Below, in pieces: positions 34,477 to 42,746 of a DNA stretch of 64,000 nt. Source of the stretch: Dermabacteraceae bacterium TAE3-ERU27 (lineage in GTDB: Bacteria; Actinomycetota; Actinomycetes; Actinomycetales; Dermabacteraceae); NCBI GenBank assembly GCA_019218415.1, contig JAHUUL010000001.1, forward strand, positions 372,001 to 436,000. Direction: 5' to 3'. How positions within the stretch are numbered: the stretch's first letter is position 1; every line of letters starts with the position of its first letter. Both the position numbers and the translations under genes were made by a program. The notes under the pieces were generated by a model, which saw nothing but the letters and a program-made list of their open reading frames with translations, had not been told where the DNA came from and ran no database searches.

Positions 34477-35970
34477 CTAGCTGATCGCGGTAACCGTCAG
34501 TACCGAGGAGTACTGGCCGGCGGGGGCGGTCTTGGGGGCCTGGAAGGTTAGCTTGGTGTTTACCTTGACCTCGCCCTTAGCGTGACCGGCCGGAGCGGAA
34601 ACGAGGCTCTTCGCCTCTGCCAGGCCGGGGTTGTTGGCCTCTACCGGGGCACCCTCAACCGCGCCGACGGTGTTGTCGGAAACGCTGGGGGCCCAGCCGA
34701 GGGAGGCGGCGGAGATGGTGCCTGCGGCACCGGTGAAGTCCGAAGCCTTACCGTTAACGGTGAATGCCGGGGCGTCCTTGCGGGTGTCCTTCACGGTGAT
34801 GGTGGGAAGCGCGCCCGCTGCCGCGAAACCGGCGGCGTTCTCGGCTGCGGTGCCCAGGTCAGCGGAGGTGCTGCTGACGGTGTAGGTGAATTCGCCAGCG
34901 GGTTCCGGCGCCGGAGTGCCGTCTCCCTCGCCGGGCTTGGTGCCGCCATCGCCCGAGCCGTCGCCCGGCTCGGTGCCGTCACCGGTGCCGGGATCGGGCT
35001 TGGTGGCTTCGGGAACGTTCACGGAGATGTTCACCTTGGTGGCATCCTGCTCGTCGCCCTTGTCGGTGGCCGGCGGTTCTGCCGGAGCCTCTTCCGGAGC
35101 GCTCCAGGAGAGGGTCACCGGAGCGGCGGCCTTCTTCGGGTCGGCGGCGCCGCCCGAGCTGTACCAGTAGGAGGACTGACCAGTCTTGAGCTGGAAGTTC
35201 ACGAACTCCTGCGGGAACGAACCCCAGTTTTCACCCTTGCGGTCCTGAGCCATCCCCTGCTTGGTGTCGATATCTACAGCCACACCCTTGTAGAGCGGGG
35301 TCGCGGTGAAGCCGGTCTCGGTCACCTTGGCGTCCTTGAAGTTAGCCAGCACGATCTGTTCGTCGGGCAGCTTTTCCCACTTGGAGGTGTTCGCCATAGA
35401 GGAGGCGTAGCCGGAACCGGTGGCGGTGATGCTGCCGGTGCCGTCCGAGTTGATGACCAGGTGCGGGTTGCTGAACGACCAGTAGGTGAGGCCGCCGTAG
35501 AAGACTACCGAGGCGGAGCCTTCCCAGGTGATGTCTGCCGTATTTGCGGCGACGTCAACGGTGCCCTTGCCCTTGTTGAAGTTCACCTTGGTTTTGGTGG
35601 TGGAACCGGCACGGGTGCTTACCTTCTTGCCGGTCTCATCCAGGCACTTGGTGTCCCAGGTGGGGGTGCCATTCGGGGTGGTGATGGTGACGTTGCCTTC
35701 AGTGGTCTTGTACCACTGGTCGGCCTCTGCCTGCTTCCACACCTTATACTTGCCGGTGTTGCCGACTGCCCCGGCGGTGACGAAGTTGCAGCCGCCGAAG
35801 TAGGAACCGCCACCGGCCTCGTCCGAGAGGCGCCACGAGAAGGTGGCGTCATCTACAGGGGCTGACTCCGCGTGGGCAGCGGGGACCGTGAGTGCGAAGC
35901 CCGACGCGAACAGCGCGAAGGCTCCCACCAGGCCGGTCAGCGACCGACCCTTGAAAGAGGTGGTATTCAT
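34477..35970 (-). CDS. Secreted HtaA haem-binding protein with WxL-like C-terminal domain
   Basis: A 497-aa protein with a signal peptide (about residues 1-35, ending AHAES). Residues about 45-300 form one HtaA domain: FSWRLSDEAGGGSYFGGCNF, VVFYGGLTYWSFSNPHLVI, GYASSMANTSKWEKLP, FPQEFVNFQLKTGQSSYWYSSGG. HtaA domains of corynebacteria bind haem through conserved Tyr and His. A Pro/Gly/Asp-rich linker follows. The end (about 365-497) resembles a WxL domain: LPTITVKDTRKDAPAFTVNGKASDF, SLGWAPSV, and a terminal LTFQAPKTAPAGQYSSVLTV. The usual LPxTG or transmembrane anchor is absent, so attachment through the WxL/DUF916 pair is inferred. AAGGAG precedes the ATG at 35970. Confidence 0.85.
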   Translation of the reverse strand: MNTTSFKGRSLTGLVGAFALFASGFALTVPAAHAESAPVDDATFSWRLSDEAGGGSYFGGCNFVTAGAVGNTGKYKVWKQAEADQWYKTTEGNVTITTPNGTPTWDTKCLDETGKKVSTRAGSTTKTKVNFNKGKGTVDVAANTADITWEGSASVVFYGGLTYWSFSNPHLVINSDGTGSITATGSGYASSMANTSKWEKLPDEQIVLANFKDAKVTETGFTATPLYKGVAVDIDTKQGMAQDRKGENWGSFPQEFVNFQLKTGQSSYWYSSGGAADPKKAAAPVTLSWSAPEEAPAEPPATDKGDEQDATKVNISVNVPEATKPDPGTGDGTEPGDGSGDGGTKPGEGDGTPAPEPAGEFTYTVSSTSADLGTAAENAAGFAAAGALPTITVKDTRKDAPAFTVNGKASDFTGAAGTISAASLGWAPSVSDNTVGAVEGAPVEANNPGLAEAKSLVSAPAGHAKGEVKVNTKLTFQAPKTAPAGQYSSVLTVTAIS

Positions 35971-36038
35971 GATGCTCCTTATCTGCATTAACTGGTGACG
36001 GCTTTACGCTGCTGCGTCCCGGCCGCCGCGGAGGTTTC

Positions 36039-38756
36039 TTATTTGCCGATTCCGGGTAGTGCCAGCCAGCCCCGCTTTAGCCCCGCCGCAAGCAGCAGGC
36101 AGAGCAACAGCAGGAGGGAGGAAAGGGCCAGGGCGAGCGCGGGATGGGTCGTTGCAACATGCGTCGCGGCCGGAATAAGGCTCGCTCCCACCCAGGTGGG
36201 GGCCAGCGCGGGGGCAAGCGCTTCCGCGCCGGGTCCCGAAGAACCGGGGGCGGTCGGAGATCCCGGCTGACCTGGCTGGGAGGGTTGAGCGGGTTGGCCG
36301 GGTTGAGCGGGCTGGCCCGGCTGCTGGGGCTGGGGAAGCGTGCCGCCAGCGCTGTTTCCACCTGGCTGCTGCGGCTGAGCGGGGGAACCGGGCTGGGCCG
36401 ATTCAGCTCCCGCACCACCGGGCAGAGGCTCTCCCGGTTGCTGCGGCTGGGTGATTACGCCGCCCTCCCCGGAGAGGCCGGGCTGGGCAGGCTGGCCGAC
36501 AGTGGAACCGCCGTTCCCTGCGCTCCCGGAACCCGCCACTGGAGCCTGCGGCTGCGCCGCGTCCCAGCTAACCGTGAGCGGCGAAGGCGGCTTGGCCGCG
36601 TCGCGGCTACCACCGGAGCTGTACCAGTAAGAGGACTGCCCGGCCGCGATCTGGAAATCAACGAAGTCCTGCGGGAACGCTCCCCAGTTTGCTCCGCTGG
36701 TGGTCTGGGTCTGGGCCTTTCCGGTATTCACTTTCCGCCCCCGATAATCGGGGGTGATGCTGAAACCGCGCTCGCTCAGCCGCACGCCGGAAAGGGTTGC
36801 GAGCTTAACGGTGCGGGAGGGAACCGCCTGCCACTTGCTGGTGTCCTCCATGGAAGAAGCCCAGCCGCCGACGGTCGCGGTGAGAGTGCCGGTGCCGTCG
36901 GGATTCACGCGCAGCACCGGATTCTCGGCCCACCAGTAGGTGAGGCCGCCGTAAAAGACCACGCTGAAAGCGCCCTTCCAACGCACGGTGGCGGTTTTCC
37001 TGCCCTGGGCGTCGGTTTCTATGCTGCCGGTGCCGCTGCTAAAAACAAGCTGGGTACCGGTGCCCATATCTGTCGGATGGGTGGTCACCTGCCTACCGTC
37101 GGCCGTCTTGCAACGATCCGCCACGCTCGGAGCCTTACCTCCCTTGCGCAGCGACACGTTTCCCGCCTGAGCGCGGTAGACCCGGCGCAGCTCCGCGTCG
37201 CTCCAGGCGTGCGAACGTCCCATGTTGCCGACCTTGCCCGCCACTAGGAAGTTGCAGCCACCGAAGAAAGAGCCGCTGTTCGATTCGGGGTTTATGCCCC
37301 ACACTAGGGAGGCGTTGGTGAGTTCCTGCGCCTGCCCCGAGGCCTTGCTGCCGGGAATGGTCACCGATACCCGGATACCGTCGTTTTGCGAGGAATCGGT
37401 TTCGTCGGCAAAGGAACTTGGGGCGGGCCCCGCTAGGGAGGCGAGCACCAGGGTGAGGCCGAGCAGTACGGACAGCGCCGGGGTGCTGCGGCGTTTACGT
37501 AGGAATGCCGTGATCGCGGCCACCACCAGTATGATCAGCACCAGCGCGGCCAGGGAACCGGCCACCACCGCGGCGATCCACCAGCCGTCAACCCCCGGTT
37601 TGGCGGCGGGCTTTGCGGCCGCGGCAGCGGCGGGTTCTTCCACCGTGAAGGAAATACGGGCGGTCTCTTGTGAGGCCGCGCCGCTCAAGGAAAGCACGTG
37701 CGTTCCCGGACGCATGGATGCGGGGAGCGGGGCAGTCCCCGCGACGTCTCCGTACTTACCGGCCGTGTAGGGGCCACCCGCGCTAGTGCCGGTGTCCAAG
37801 GTAGCCACCACCTGTTCGCCGGGCAGGAAACCGTTTCCGGTGAAACTGAGGACCTGCCCCTGCGTAACCTGCTTTGCGGCCAGCCCCAGGGTTGGTTTCG
37901 GTCGCGGCCCGGCCGCCACTCCCTGTTCGCCCTCAGAGGGAACTGCCTCCGGGTGCTCGGTCGTAGCTGGCTGTACCCCGTCCCCTGCGGGGGCTGCCAC
38001 AGGCTGCGCCGGTGCGGGATTGTTCTGTGCGGAGCCTTCCCGCTGCGGCTGCGTAGGACGCTGGGCAGGCGTGGTGGCCGCAGGTTTTCCCTGGACCGCC
38101 TGGTTTCGAGGGGTTTGGTTTTGCGCAGGCTGCTTCTGCGTAGCGGTGGGCTGCTGCTTCGCCTGCCGCTTGGCGGGGGCGGCAGAAATAAAACGTACCG
38201 GCGTGAAGGACTCGTTACGCGCGTTATGCACGCCGTGGGCCCCCACGGTGATGATGCCGCAACGCACCTTGCGGCAGTCCACCTGACTCACCTTGCCGTT
38301 ACGATCCACCGAATTAAACAGCGGTCCGGGAATGGTTAGCGTGGTGGACCAGGTGCCGTTCGCGGAAATCTTGCCGCCGTTGGCGGCAGACTCAGTCTCG
38401 GAACCGGGGAAACTCACAAACCTGACATAACCCCGGTTGTCCTTCTGCTCGGAATCGGGCACGTAGCGGTAATTCGTGCCCGCCTTACCACCCGCGCTCG
38501 GACGCCAGCCGTCACCAACCCAGCCAAACATGACGTAGATGCCGCCAAACCCGTTCTGGATCGACTGAAAACCGCTTCCGCGCAGCGTCACCGTGGTGGC
38601 GGAGGATGACGATACGCCGTCCCCGCCGAGCGGGGAGTCGACCTCTACGCGGGGAGCGGCGTGAGCGTGTAAGCCGCCGCCCACAAGCAACACCGCGAGG
38701 GCGGCCAAGAGGGCGGCAACCCTGGCTAACAGGGAAGAAGGCAGGCTTTTAGTCAT
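36039..38756 (-). CDS. Large HtaA-domain surface protein, apparent two-protein fusion
   Basis: A 905-aa protein. Signal peptide 1-32; an Ig-like/IPT-type region to about 190 with two cysteines (VDCRKVRCGIITVGAHGVHN); a Gln/Pro/Ala-rich linker; a second Ig-like domain about 300-385; a transmembrane helix about 391-417 followed by RKRR. At once comes another signal-like hydrophobic stretch ending SSFADE (about 424-450). Then an HtaA domain (about 480-725: GSFFGGCNFLVAG, VVFYGGLTYWWAENPV, FPQDFVDFQIAAGQSSYWYSSGG), a long Pro/Gln/Gly-rich stalk and a C-terminal helix. The middle looks like the anchor of one protein fused to the leader of the next. Its start overlaps the hmuV end by 8 bp. Confidence 0.83.
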   Translation of the reverse strand: MTKSLPSSLLARVAALLAALAVLLVGGGLHAHAAPRVEVDSPLGGDGVSSSSATTVTLRGSGFQSIQNGFGGIYVMFGWVGDGWRPSAGGKAGTNYRYVPDSEQKDNRGYVRFVSFPGSETESAANGGKISANGTWSTTLTIPGPLFNSVDRNGKVSQVDCRKVRCGIITVGAHGVHNARNESFTPVRFISAAPAKRQAKQQPTATQKQPAQNQTPRNQAVQGKPAATTPAQRPTQPQREGSAQNNPAPAQPVAAPAGDGVQPATTEHPEAVPSEGEQGVAAGPRPKPTLGLAAKQVTQGQVLSFTGNGFLPGEQVVATLDTGTSAGGPYTAGKYGDVAGTAPLPASMRPGTHVLSLSGAASQETARISFTVEEPAAAAAAKPAAKPGVDGWWIAAVVAGSLAALVLIILVVAAITAFLRKRRSTPALSVLLGLTLVLASLAGPAPSSFADETDSSQNDGIRVSVTIPGSKASGQAQELTNASLVWGINPESNSGSFFGGCNFLVAGKVGNMGRSHAWSDAELRRVYRAQAGNVSLRKGGKAPSVADRCKTADGRQVTTHPTDMGTGTQLVFSSGTGSIETDAQGRKTATVRWKGAFSVVFYGGLTYWWAENPVLRVNPDGTGTLTATVGGWASSMEDTSKWQAVPSRTVKLATLSGVRLSERGFSITPDYRGRKVNTGKAQTQTTSGANWGAFPQDFVDFQIAAGQSSYWYSSGGSRDAAKPPSPLTVSWDAAQPQAPVAGSGSAGNGGSTVGQPAQPGLSGEGGVITQPQQPGEPLPGGAGAESAQPGSPAQPQQPGGNSAGGTLPQPQQPGQPAQPGQPAQPSQPGQPGSPTAPGSSGPGAEALAPALAPTWVGASLIPAATHVATTHPALALALSSLLLLLCLLLAAGLKRGWLALPGIGK

Positions 38757-39546
38757 GGGAAACTTCTCCGGGCTGAGTGCGGGACGGAACGATCAGGGGA
38801 CTACCGGTGTGAGGGTCGGTGAGCACCAGGATCGGGTGGTCATAAACTTCGGAAAGCAGAGGGGCGGTAAAGACTTCGCGGGGCGTGCCATCTGCGCAAA
38901 TGCGCCCCTCGCGCATTAGCACCACGCGGTCCGCGTAGGCCGCAGCGAGCGAAAGATCGTGCACGATCATCACCACCGCCGTGCCCTCGCGCGACAGTTC
39001 GCGGGCGTGGGCGGCGAGCCGCTCCTGGTGATGAATGTCCAGGGCGGCGGTCGGTTCGTCGAGCAATAGCAGGGGAGTTTCCTGTGCCAGTAGCCGCGCG
39101 AAAGCCCCCCGCGCCCGTTCACCCCCGGAAAGTACGGGCACCGGGCGCTGCGCCAACCGGCTCATGTCGGCCGTATCCAGGGCGGCAGCCACAACCGCGA
39201 GGTCATCTTCCTCCCGCGCGGTTCCCTTCCAGGGGGCGCGTCCCATCAGCACGGTGTCGTGAACCGTGAAAGAAAAGGCCAACTGTGATTGCTGTAATTG
39301 CACCGCGCGCAGCCGCGAAAGTTCCAGGTGGTCATAGTCGGCAAGCGAACGCCCGCGTAGCTTTACGGTGCCGCTATCGGGCTGCAAATCCCCCGCGAGT
39401 ACACCGAACAGGGTGGACTTTCCCGCCCCGTTAGGGCCGACCAAAACCGTGGTCTGACCGGCCTCGATATCCAGGCAGACGCCGTCCAGAATCAGGTTCC
39501 CCCCGAGCGTCAGGCAGACGTCGCGGGCCGACAGCAGCGCGCTCAT
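38749..39546 (-). CDS. hmuV: Haemin ABC transporter ATPase HmuV
   Basis: A 265-aa ABC ATPase of the iron/haem uptake type, with Walker A VGPNGAGKST, Q-loop QSQLAF, signature LSGGERARGAF, Walker B PLLLLDEPTAALD and the switch histidine in MIVHDLSLAA. It drives import of haem through the permease HmuU at the cytosolic face. The ATG at 39546 overlaps the permease stop codon (ATGA). A longer frame reading antisense-like sequence upstream is not real. Order hmuT-hmuU-hmuV followed by HtaA genes matches corynebacterial haem loci. Confidence 0.93.
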   Translation of the reverse strand: MSALLSARDVCLTLGGNLILDGVCLDIEAGQTTVLVGPNGAGKSTLFGVLAGDLQPDSGTVKLRGRSLADYDHLELSRLRAVQLQQSQLAFSFTVHDTVLMGRAPWKGTAREEDDLAVVAAALDTADMSRLAQRPVPVLSGGERARGAFARLLAQETPLLLLDEPTAALDIHHQERLAAHARELSREGTAVVMIVHDLSLAAAYADRVVLMREGRICADGTPREVFTAPLLSEVYDHPILVLTDPHTGSPLIVPSRTQPGEVSHD

Positions 39547-40604
39547 GACCAGCCCCCCGCGCGATCGCGCGTACGCCGTATCAGGTAGAAGAAGAACGGG
39601 CCGCCCACCAGCGAGGTGAGGAGTCCGATCGGAAGATCCGCGTACGGCACCACCGTGCGCGCCAGGGTGTCGGCCACCAGCAGCAAAACGGCCCCGGCCA
39701 GCATGGAGGCGGGGAGTAGGTAGCGGTGCCCCGGTCCGATCAGCATGCGAATCACGTGCGGGACCACCAGGCCGACGAAGGCGATAATCCCCGTAAATGC
39801 CACGGCGGCGGAGGTGAGCACCGCGACCAGCAAAATCACCCGCAGCCGCAGCCGCTCGACGTTCACGCCCAGGTGACGCGCCCCGCGCTCGCCGAGGGAG
39901 AGCAGGTCCAGGCGGCGGGCGGTAAGAAAACTCAAAACCAGGCAGATTATCGCCAGGGGCAGGATGGTTAGCACGTGGCTCCAGCGGGAACCGTTCAGGC
40001 TGCCGAGCTGCCAAAACACTATCTGTTCGCGGGCGGCGCGGCTGGCCGCGAAGGTCATCAGCGCAATGATCGAACCGGCCACGGCGTTCACCGCGATTCC
40101 CGTCAAGACCAGGGTTACTACCTCGGTACGCCCGTTTTGGCGTGCGGTCACGTATGCCACGAGGGTCGCGGCCAGGCCCCCCAGGAACGCGCCGCACACC
40201 AGCGTCCAGTCGCCCAGCACGCTCAGGCCGGTAGCGATGATCACGCTGGCGCAGGCGGCGGCACCGGCGGAAACGCCGACTATCCCCGGCTCCGCGAGGG
40301 GGTTTCCGAACACGCCCTGCATGAGCGCGCCGCCGACCGCGAGCGAGGCCCCCACCAGTAGCGCCATCGCGACCCTGGGAAGGCGAATGGTCCAGAGAGC
40401 GGCATCCGCGGTGCGAGTTGCCGCATCGGGGGCGGGAATACCGGCCAGGCCTCGCCACAGGCCCTCCAGCACCCCGCCGGGGGTGATGGTGAACTGCCCG
40501 GTTCCTGACGAAACCACCACGGCCAGCAGCAGCGCCGCCGTCAGAGCTACCCAAAGAAGGGGCAGGCGGCGGGTGCGCGGATCGTAACCGAGAGGAGACG
40601 TCAT
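39543..40604 (-). CDS. hmuU: Haemin ABC transporter permease HmuU
   Basis: A 353-aa FecCD-family permease with about nine or ten transmembrane helices. Family marks are RLPRVAMALLVGASLAVGGALMQGVFGNPLAEPGIVGVSAGAA near residues 70-115, GERGARHLGVNVERL, and FVGLVVPHVIRMLIGPGHRYLLPASMLAGAVLL. It forms the membrane channel for haem and interacts with HmuV. The ATG lies 1 bp after the stop of hmuT, so the two are coupled. Confidence 0.93.
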   Translation of the reverse strand: MTSPLGYDPRTRRLPLLWVALTAALLLAVVVSSGTGQFTITPGGVLEGLWRGLAGIPAPDAATRTADAALWTIRLPRVAMALLVGASLAVGGALMQGVFGNPLAEPGIVGVSAGAAACASVIIATGLSVLGDWTLVCGAFLGGLAATLVAYVTARQNGRTEVVTLVLTGIAVNAVAGSIIALMTFAASRAAREQIVFWQLGSLNGSRWSHVLTILPLAIICLVLSFLTARRLDLLSLGERGARHLGVNVERLRLRVILLVAVLTSAAVAFTGIIAFVGLVVPHVIRMLIGPGHRYLLPASMLAGAVLLLVADTLARTVVPYADLPIGLLTSLVGGPFFFYLIRRTRDRAGGWS

Positions 40605-40605
40605 C

Positions 40606-41700
40606 TCAGTTTGCTTTGGGGGTCGGGGCGTAGATCGCCACGGCGAGGGCGTCCAACACCTGCGCGGTATTAGGGCCGAAGCTGAGGATGTCGGTATCGT
40701 CCATGTCCACGATGCGGTTGTTTTGCCCAGCCGGGGTCAGGGCGATAGCGGGAAGCCTGTCCAGCAGACCCTCCACGCCGCCGCACGATTCCAGGCCGCC
40801 GGTCATCATCAGCAGCAGGTCAGGTTTGGCCTGCAAGAACGCTTCGTCGGTCATGGGTTTCATGCCGTCCCAGCCGATCTCGCTCGCGATGTCCACCCCG
40901 CCCAGGGCCTTGATGAGATCGTCGGTACCCGAACCCTTGCCGAAGATGTAGTAGGTTCCGGAACCGCCGCGCGCGTAGAAGAACATCATGCGCAGCGGCT
41001 TGCTGCCCTGCGGAATGGCCGATTTGATCTCGGCGATCTTCGTTTCGATCTCCTTGGCGGTGCGGCTTGCCAACTTTTCGCCCTCGTCCGGCAGCCCCAC
41101 GGCATTCGCGACCTGGCGGATTAGCTCCGGGGTAGAGGAGATGCTGCGCCGGGAATCAACGACCACTACCGGAATACCGGCATCACGCATCTGCAAAACC
41201 ACGTCCCAGGGGCCGAGCGAGCTGTCGGTCAGGATCAGGGTCGGGTTGAGCTGCAAGATGGCTTCGGCGTTGAGCTGGTGGCCGTTTTGGGTGACCAGGG
41301 GGCGATCCTTGACCTCGGCGAATTCCGAGGAAACGTCGCGTCCAACCACGTTCTTGCCCAGGCCGAGATCGAACACGATCCGCGACAGGGAACCGTAGAG
41401 GTCGAGGGGCAGAATTCGCGAAACGTCCTTTACCTCTACGCGGGTGCCCTGGGAGTCGACCATCACGCGAGGCAGCTTCGGCTGGGGGCTATCCGTTATC
41501 GGGCGCACCCCGGACTGCTGTAAATGGGCCGTGCTCGGGCCTCGGTAGCTGGCCGGGTCGGCGAGGATATTGGCCGAGCTCAGGCCGGCTGCTCCACCAT
41601 TCGTGCCGGAAGGCGCGGCGGTTGTGTCGCCGCAGCCCGTGAGCGGGATAAGGAGCGTCGCCGCCAGAAGTGCGCGGCGGGAAAGGCTTGGCGTCTGCAT
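40606..41700 (-). CDS. hmuT: Haemin-binding lipoprotein HmuT
   Basis: A 364-aa periplasmic-type binding protein with a lipoprotein signal (SRRALLAATLLIPLTGCGD; lipobox LTGC). The mature part has the class III solute-binding fold signature: VEVKDVSRILPLDLYGSLSRIVFDLGLGKNVVGRDVSSEF, LILTDSSLGPWDVVLQMRDAGIPVVVVD, then the long connecting helix and WDGMKPMTDEAFLQAKPDLLLMMTGG. It captures haem and delivers it to HmuU. I start it at the ATG at 41700, preceded by AGGA; longer frames to 41853 would cross the promoter. First gene of the haem uptake operon. Confidence 0.92.
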   Translation of the reverse strand: MQTPSLSRRALLAATLLIPLTGCGDTTAAPSGTNGGAAGLSSANILADPASYRGPSTAHLQQSGVRPITDSPQPKLPRVMVDSQGTRVEVKDVSRILPLDLYGSLSRIVFDLGLGKNVVGRDVSSEFAEVKDRPLVTQNGHQLNAEAILQLNPTLILTDSSLGPWDVVLQMRDAGIPVVVVDSRRSISSTPELIRQVANAVGLPDEGEKLASRTAKEIETKIAEIKSAIPQGSKPLRMMFFYARGGSGTYYIFGKGSGTDDLIKALGGVDIASEIGWDGMKPMTDEAFLQAKPDLLLMMTGGLESCGGVEGLLDRLPAIALTPAGQNNRIVDMDDTDILSFGPNTAQVLDALAVAIYAPTPKAN

Positions 41701-41812
41701 GGAGTCCTGTTCTGGCGAAAACGCGCCTAGTACCGGCCTGGATAAAAGAATCGTGCGAAAAGGGTGGTGCGGTCCTGAGAAAAATATGAAAGTGTATGCT
41801 TTCATAAATAGG

Positions 41813-41827
41813 TTAGGTGTACCAAAC
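41813..41827. promoter_or_regulatory. Candidate DtxR/IdeR iron box in the hmuT-hmuO divergent region
   Basis: TTAGGTGTACCAAAC fits the core of the DtxR consensus TTAGGTTAGCCTAAC with changes mainly at the centre. It lies between the divergent hmuT (start 41700) and hmuO (start 42043) genes. Iron-dependent repression of the haem locus is the expected meaning. A second palindrome, GACACGGTGTC, lies near 41939-41949 and could serve another regulator. The rest of the 342-bp gap shows no gene. Confidence 0.5.
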
Positions 41828-42042
41828 ATACGATGGTGCGCCGACTCTAGCAAGGTCTGTTCTGCGGTTTTGAGAGGGTGGGCACTCCGTTTTCGCCGGG
41901 TCTTGCTAAGCCCAGGACTGATGCTGCACTATTAAATGACACGGTGTCAGAAAAATAGTTTGTGGGTGTCCCCGCAATCGTCAGAGAGCTGATGCCCGGC
42001 CGCGCTTTGCGACCGATACAGAAAAAGCGTTAAGGAGTCGGC

Positions 42043-42669
42043 ATGACCGCAACCGTAGATACCCAGCAGAAGGCGTTTTCGGAAATAGCGCGGGAGGCAA
42101 CCCGCGCCGAACACGAGGCTGCGGAAAACGAAACCTTTATCGGTCAGCTCATGTCGGGCAAGCGCAGCGAGGCCGACTACTGGCGGCTGCTGTCCCAATA
42201 CCTGCCTATCTACGCCGCGCTGGATGAGGCGATGGACCGTGCTACGGAATCGGGAGGCAGTATCGTGGAGCGCTTCCACGATCCCCGCTTCAGCCGCACC
42301 GCCGCCATCCGCGCTGATTTTGCCGCCTCGGGTGCCCCCATCGATCCGCCGCTGCCCGTCACCGAACGCTACGCTCGCCGCATCCTGGAGGCGGGCCCGG
42401 CGGCTCTGCTAGCACACCACTACCTGCGCTACCTGGGGGATCTTTCCGGCGGCCAGGCAATCGGGGCCCTGGTGGCGCGCCATTACGGTGTCCCCAAGGA
42501 GCAGCTGGCGATGTGGGACTTCTCTGACATCGAATCTCCCAAGCGCATCAAGGACGCCTACCGGATCCAGCTAGATTCGCTCACCGATCCGGCGCAGCAG
42601 GAAGAGTTTTTGGCTGAGGCACGTGCAGGCTACCTGCTGGCAGGGGAGCTCTTTAGCGCTCTGGCTTAG
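42043..42669 (+). CDS. hmuO: Haem oxygenase HmuO
   Basis: A 208-aa biliverdin-producing haem oxygenase that opens the haem ring to release Fe2+ and CO. The proximal histidine is in TRAEHEAAENETFIGQL near residue 24. The flexible distal helix glycines are in YLRYLGDLSGGQAIGALVARHYG near residues 128-150. Size equals the corynebacterial enzyme. AAGGAG lies 7 nt before the ATG. It is divergent from the hmuTUV operon and shares its control region, completing a haem-to-iron pathway. Confidence 0.95.
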   Translation: MTATVDTQQKAFSEIAREATRAEHEAAENETFIGQLMSGKRSEADYWRLLSQYLPIYAALDEAMDRATESGGSIVERFHDPRFSRTAAIRADFAASGAPIDPPLPVTERYARRILEAGPAALLAHHYLRYLGDLSGGQAIGALVARHYGVPKEQLAMWDFSDIESPKRIKDAYRIQLDSLTDPAQQEEFLAEARAGYLLAGELFSALA

Positions 42670-42694
42670 CCCATCCCCGGTGAAACAGGCAGAG

Positions 42695-42733
42695 AAAAGG
42701 CACGCCGCCCCTTACGGGACGGCGTGCCTTTTG
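42695..42733. terminator. Bidirectional terminator between hmuO and ackA
   Basis: AAAAGGCACGCCGCCCC pairs with GGGACGGCGTGCCTTTT (one mismatch, short CTTAC loop). The A-run and T-run on both sides allow it to act for both converging genes. Confidence 0.88.
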
Positions 42734-42746
42734 CGTAGGTTTTGGA

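Noticed and set aside
34582-35865. Long plus-strand open frame rich in Gly/Val/Ala opposite the HtaA-WxL gene
   Set aside because: The HtaA domain on the minus strand is unmistakable; the plus frame is a codon-bias shadow.
39547-40554. N-terminal extension of the hmuV frame
   Set aside because: The extension overlaps hmuU in another frame and is Arg/Gly/Pro-rich; the ATGA overlap start at 39546 fits the family.
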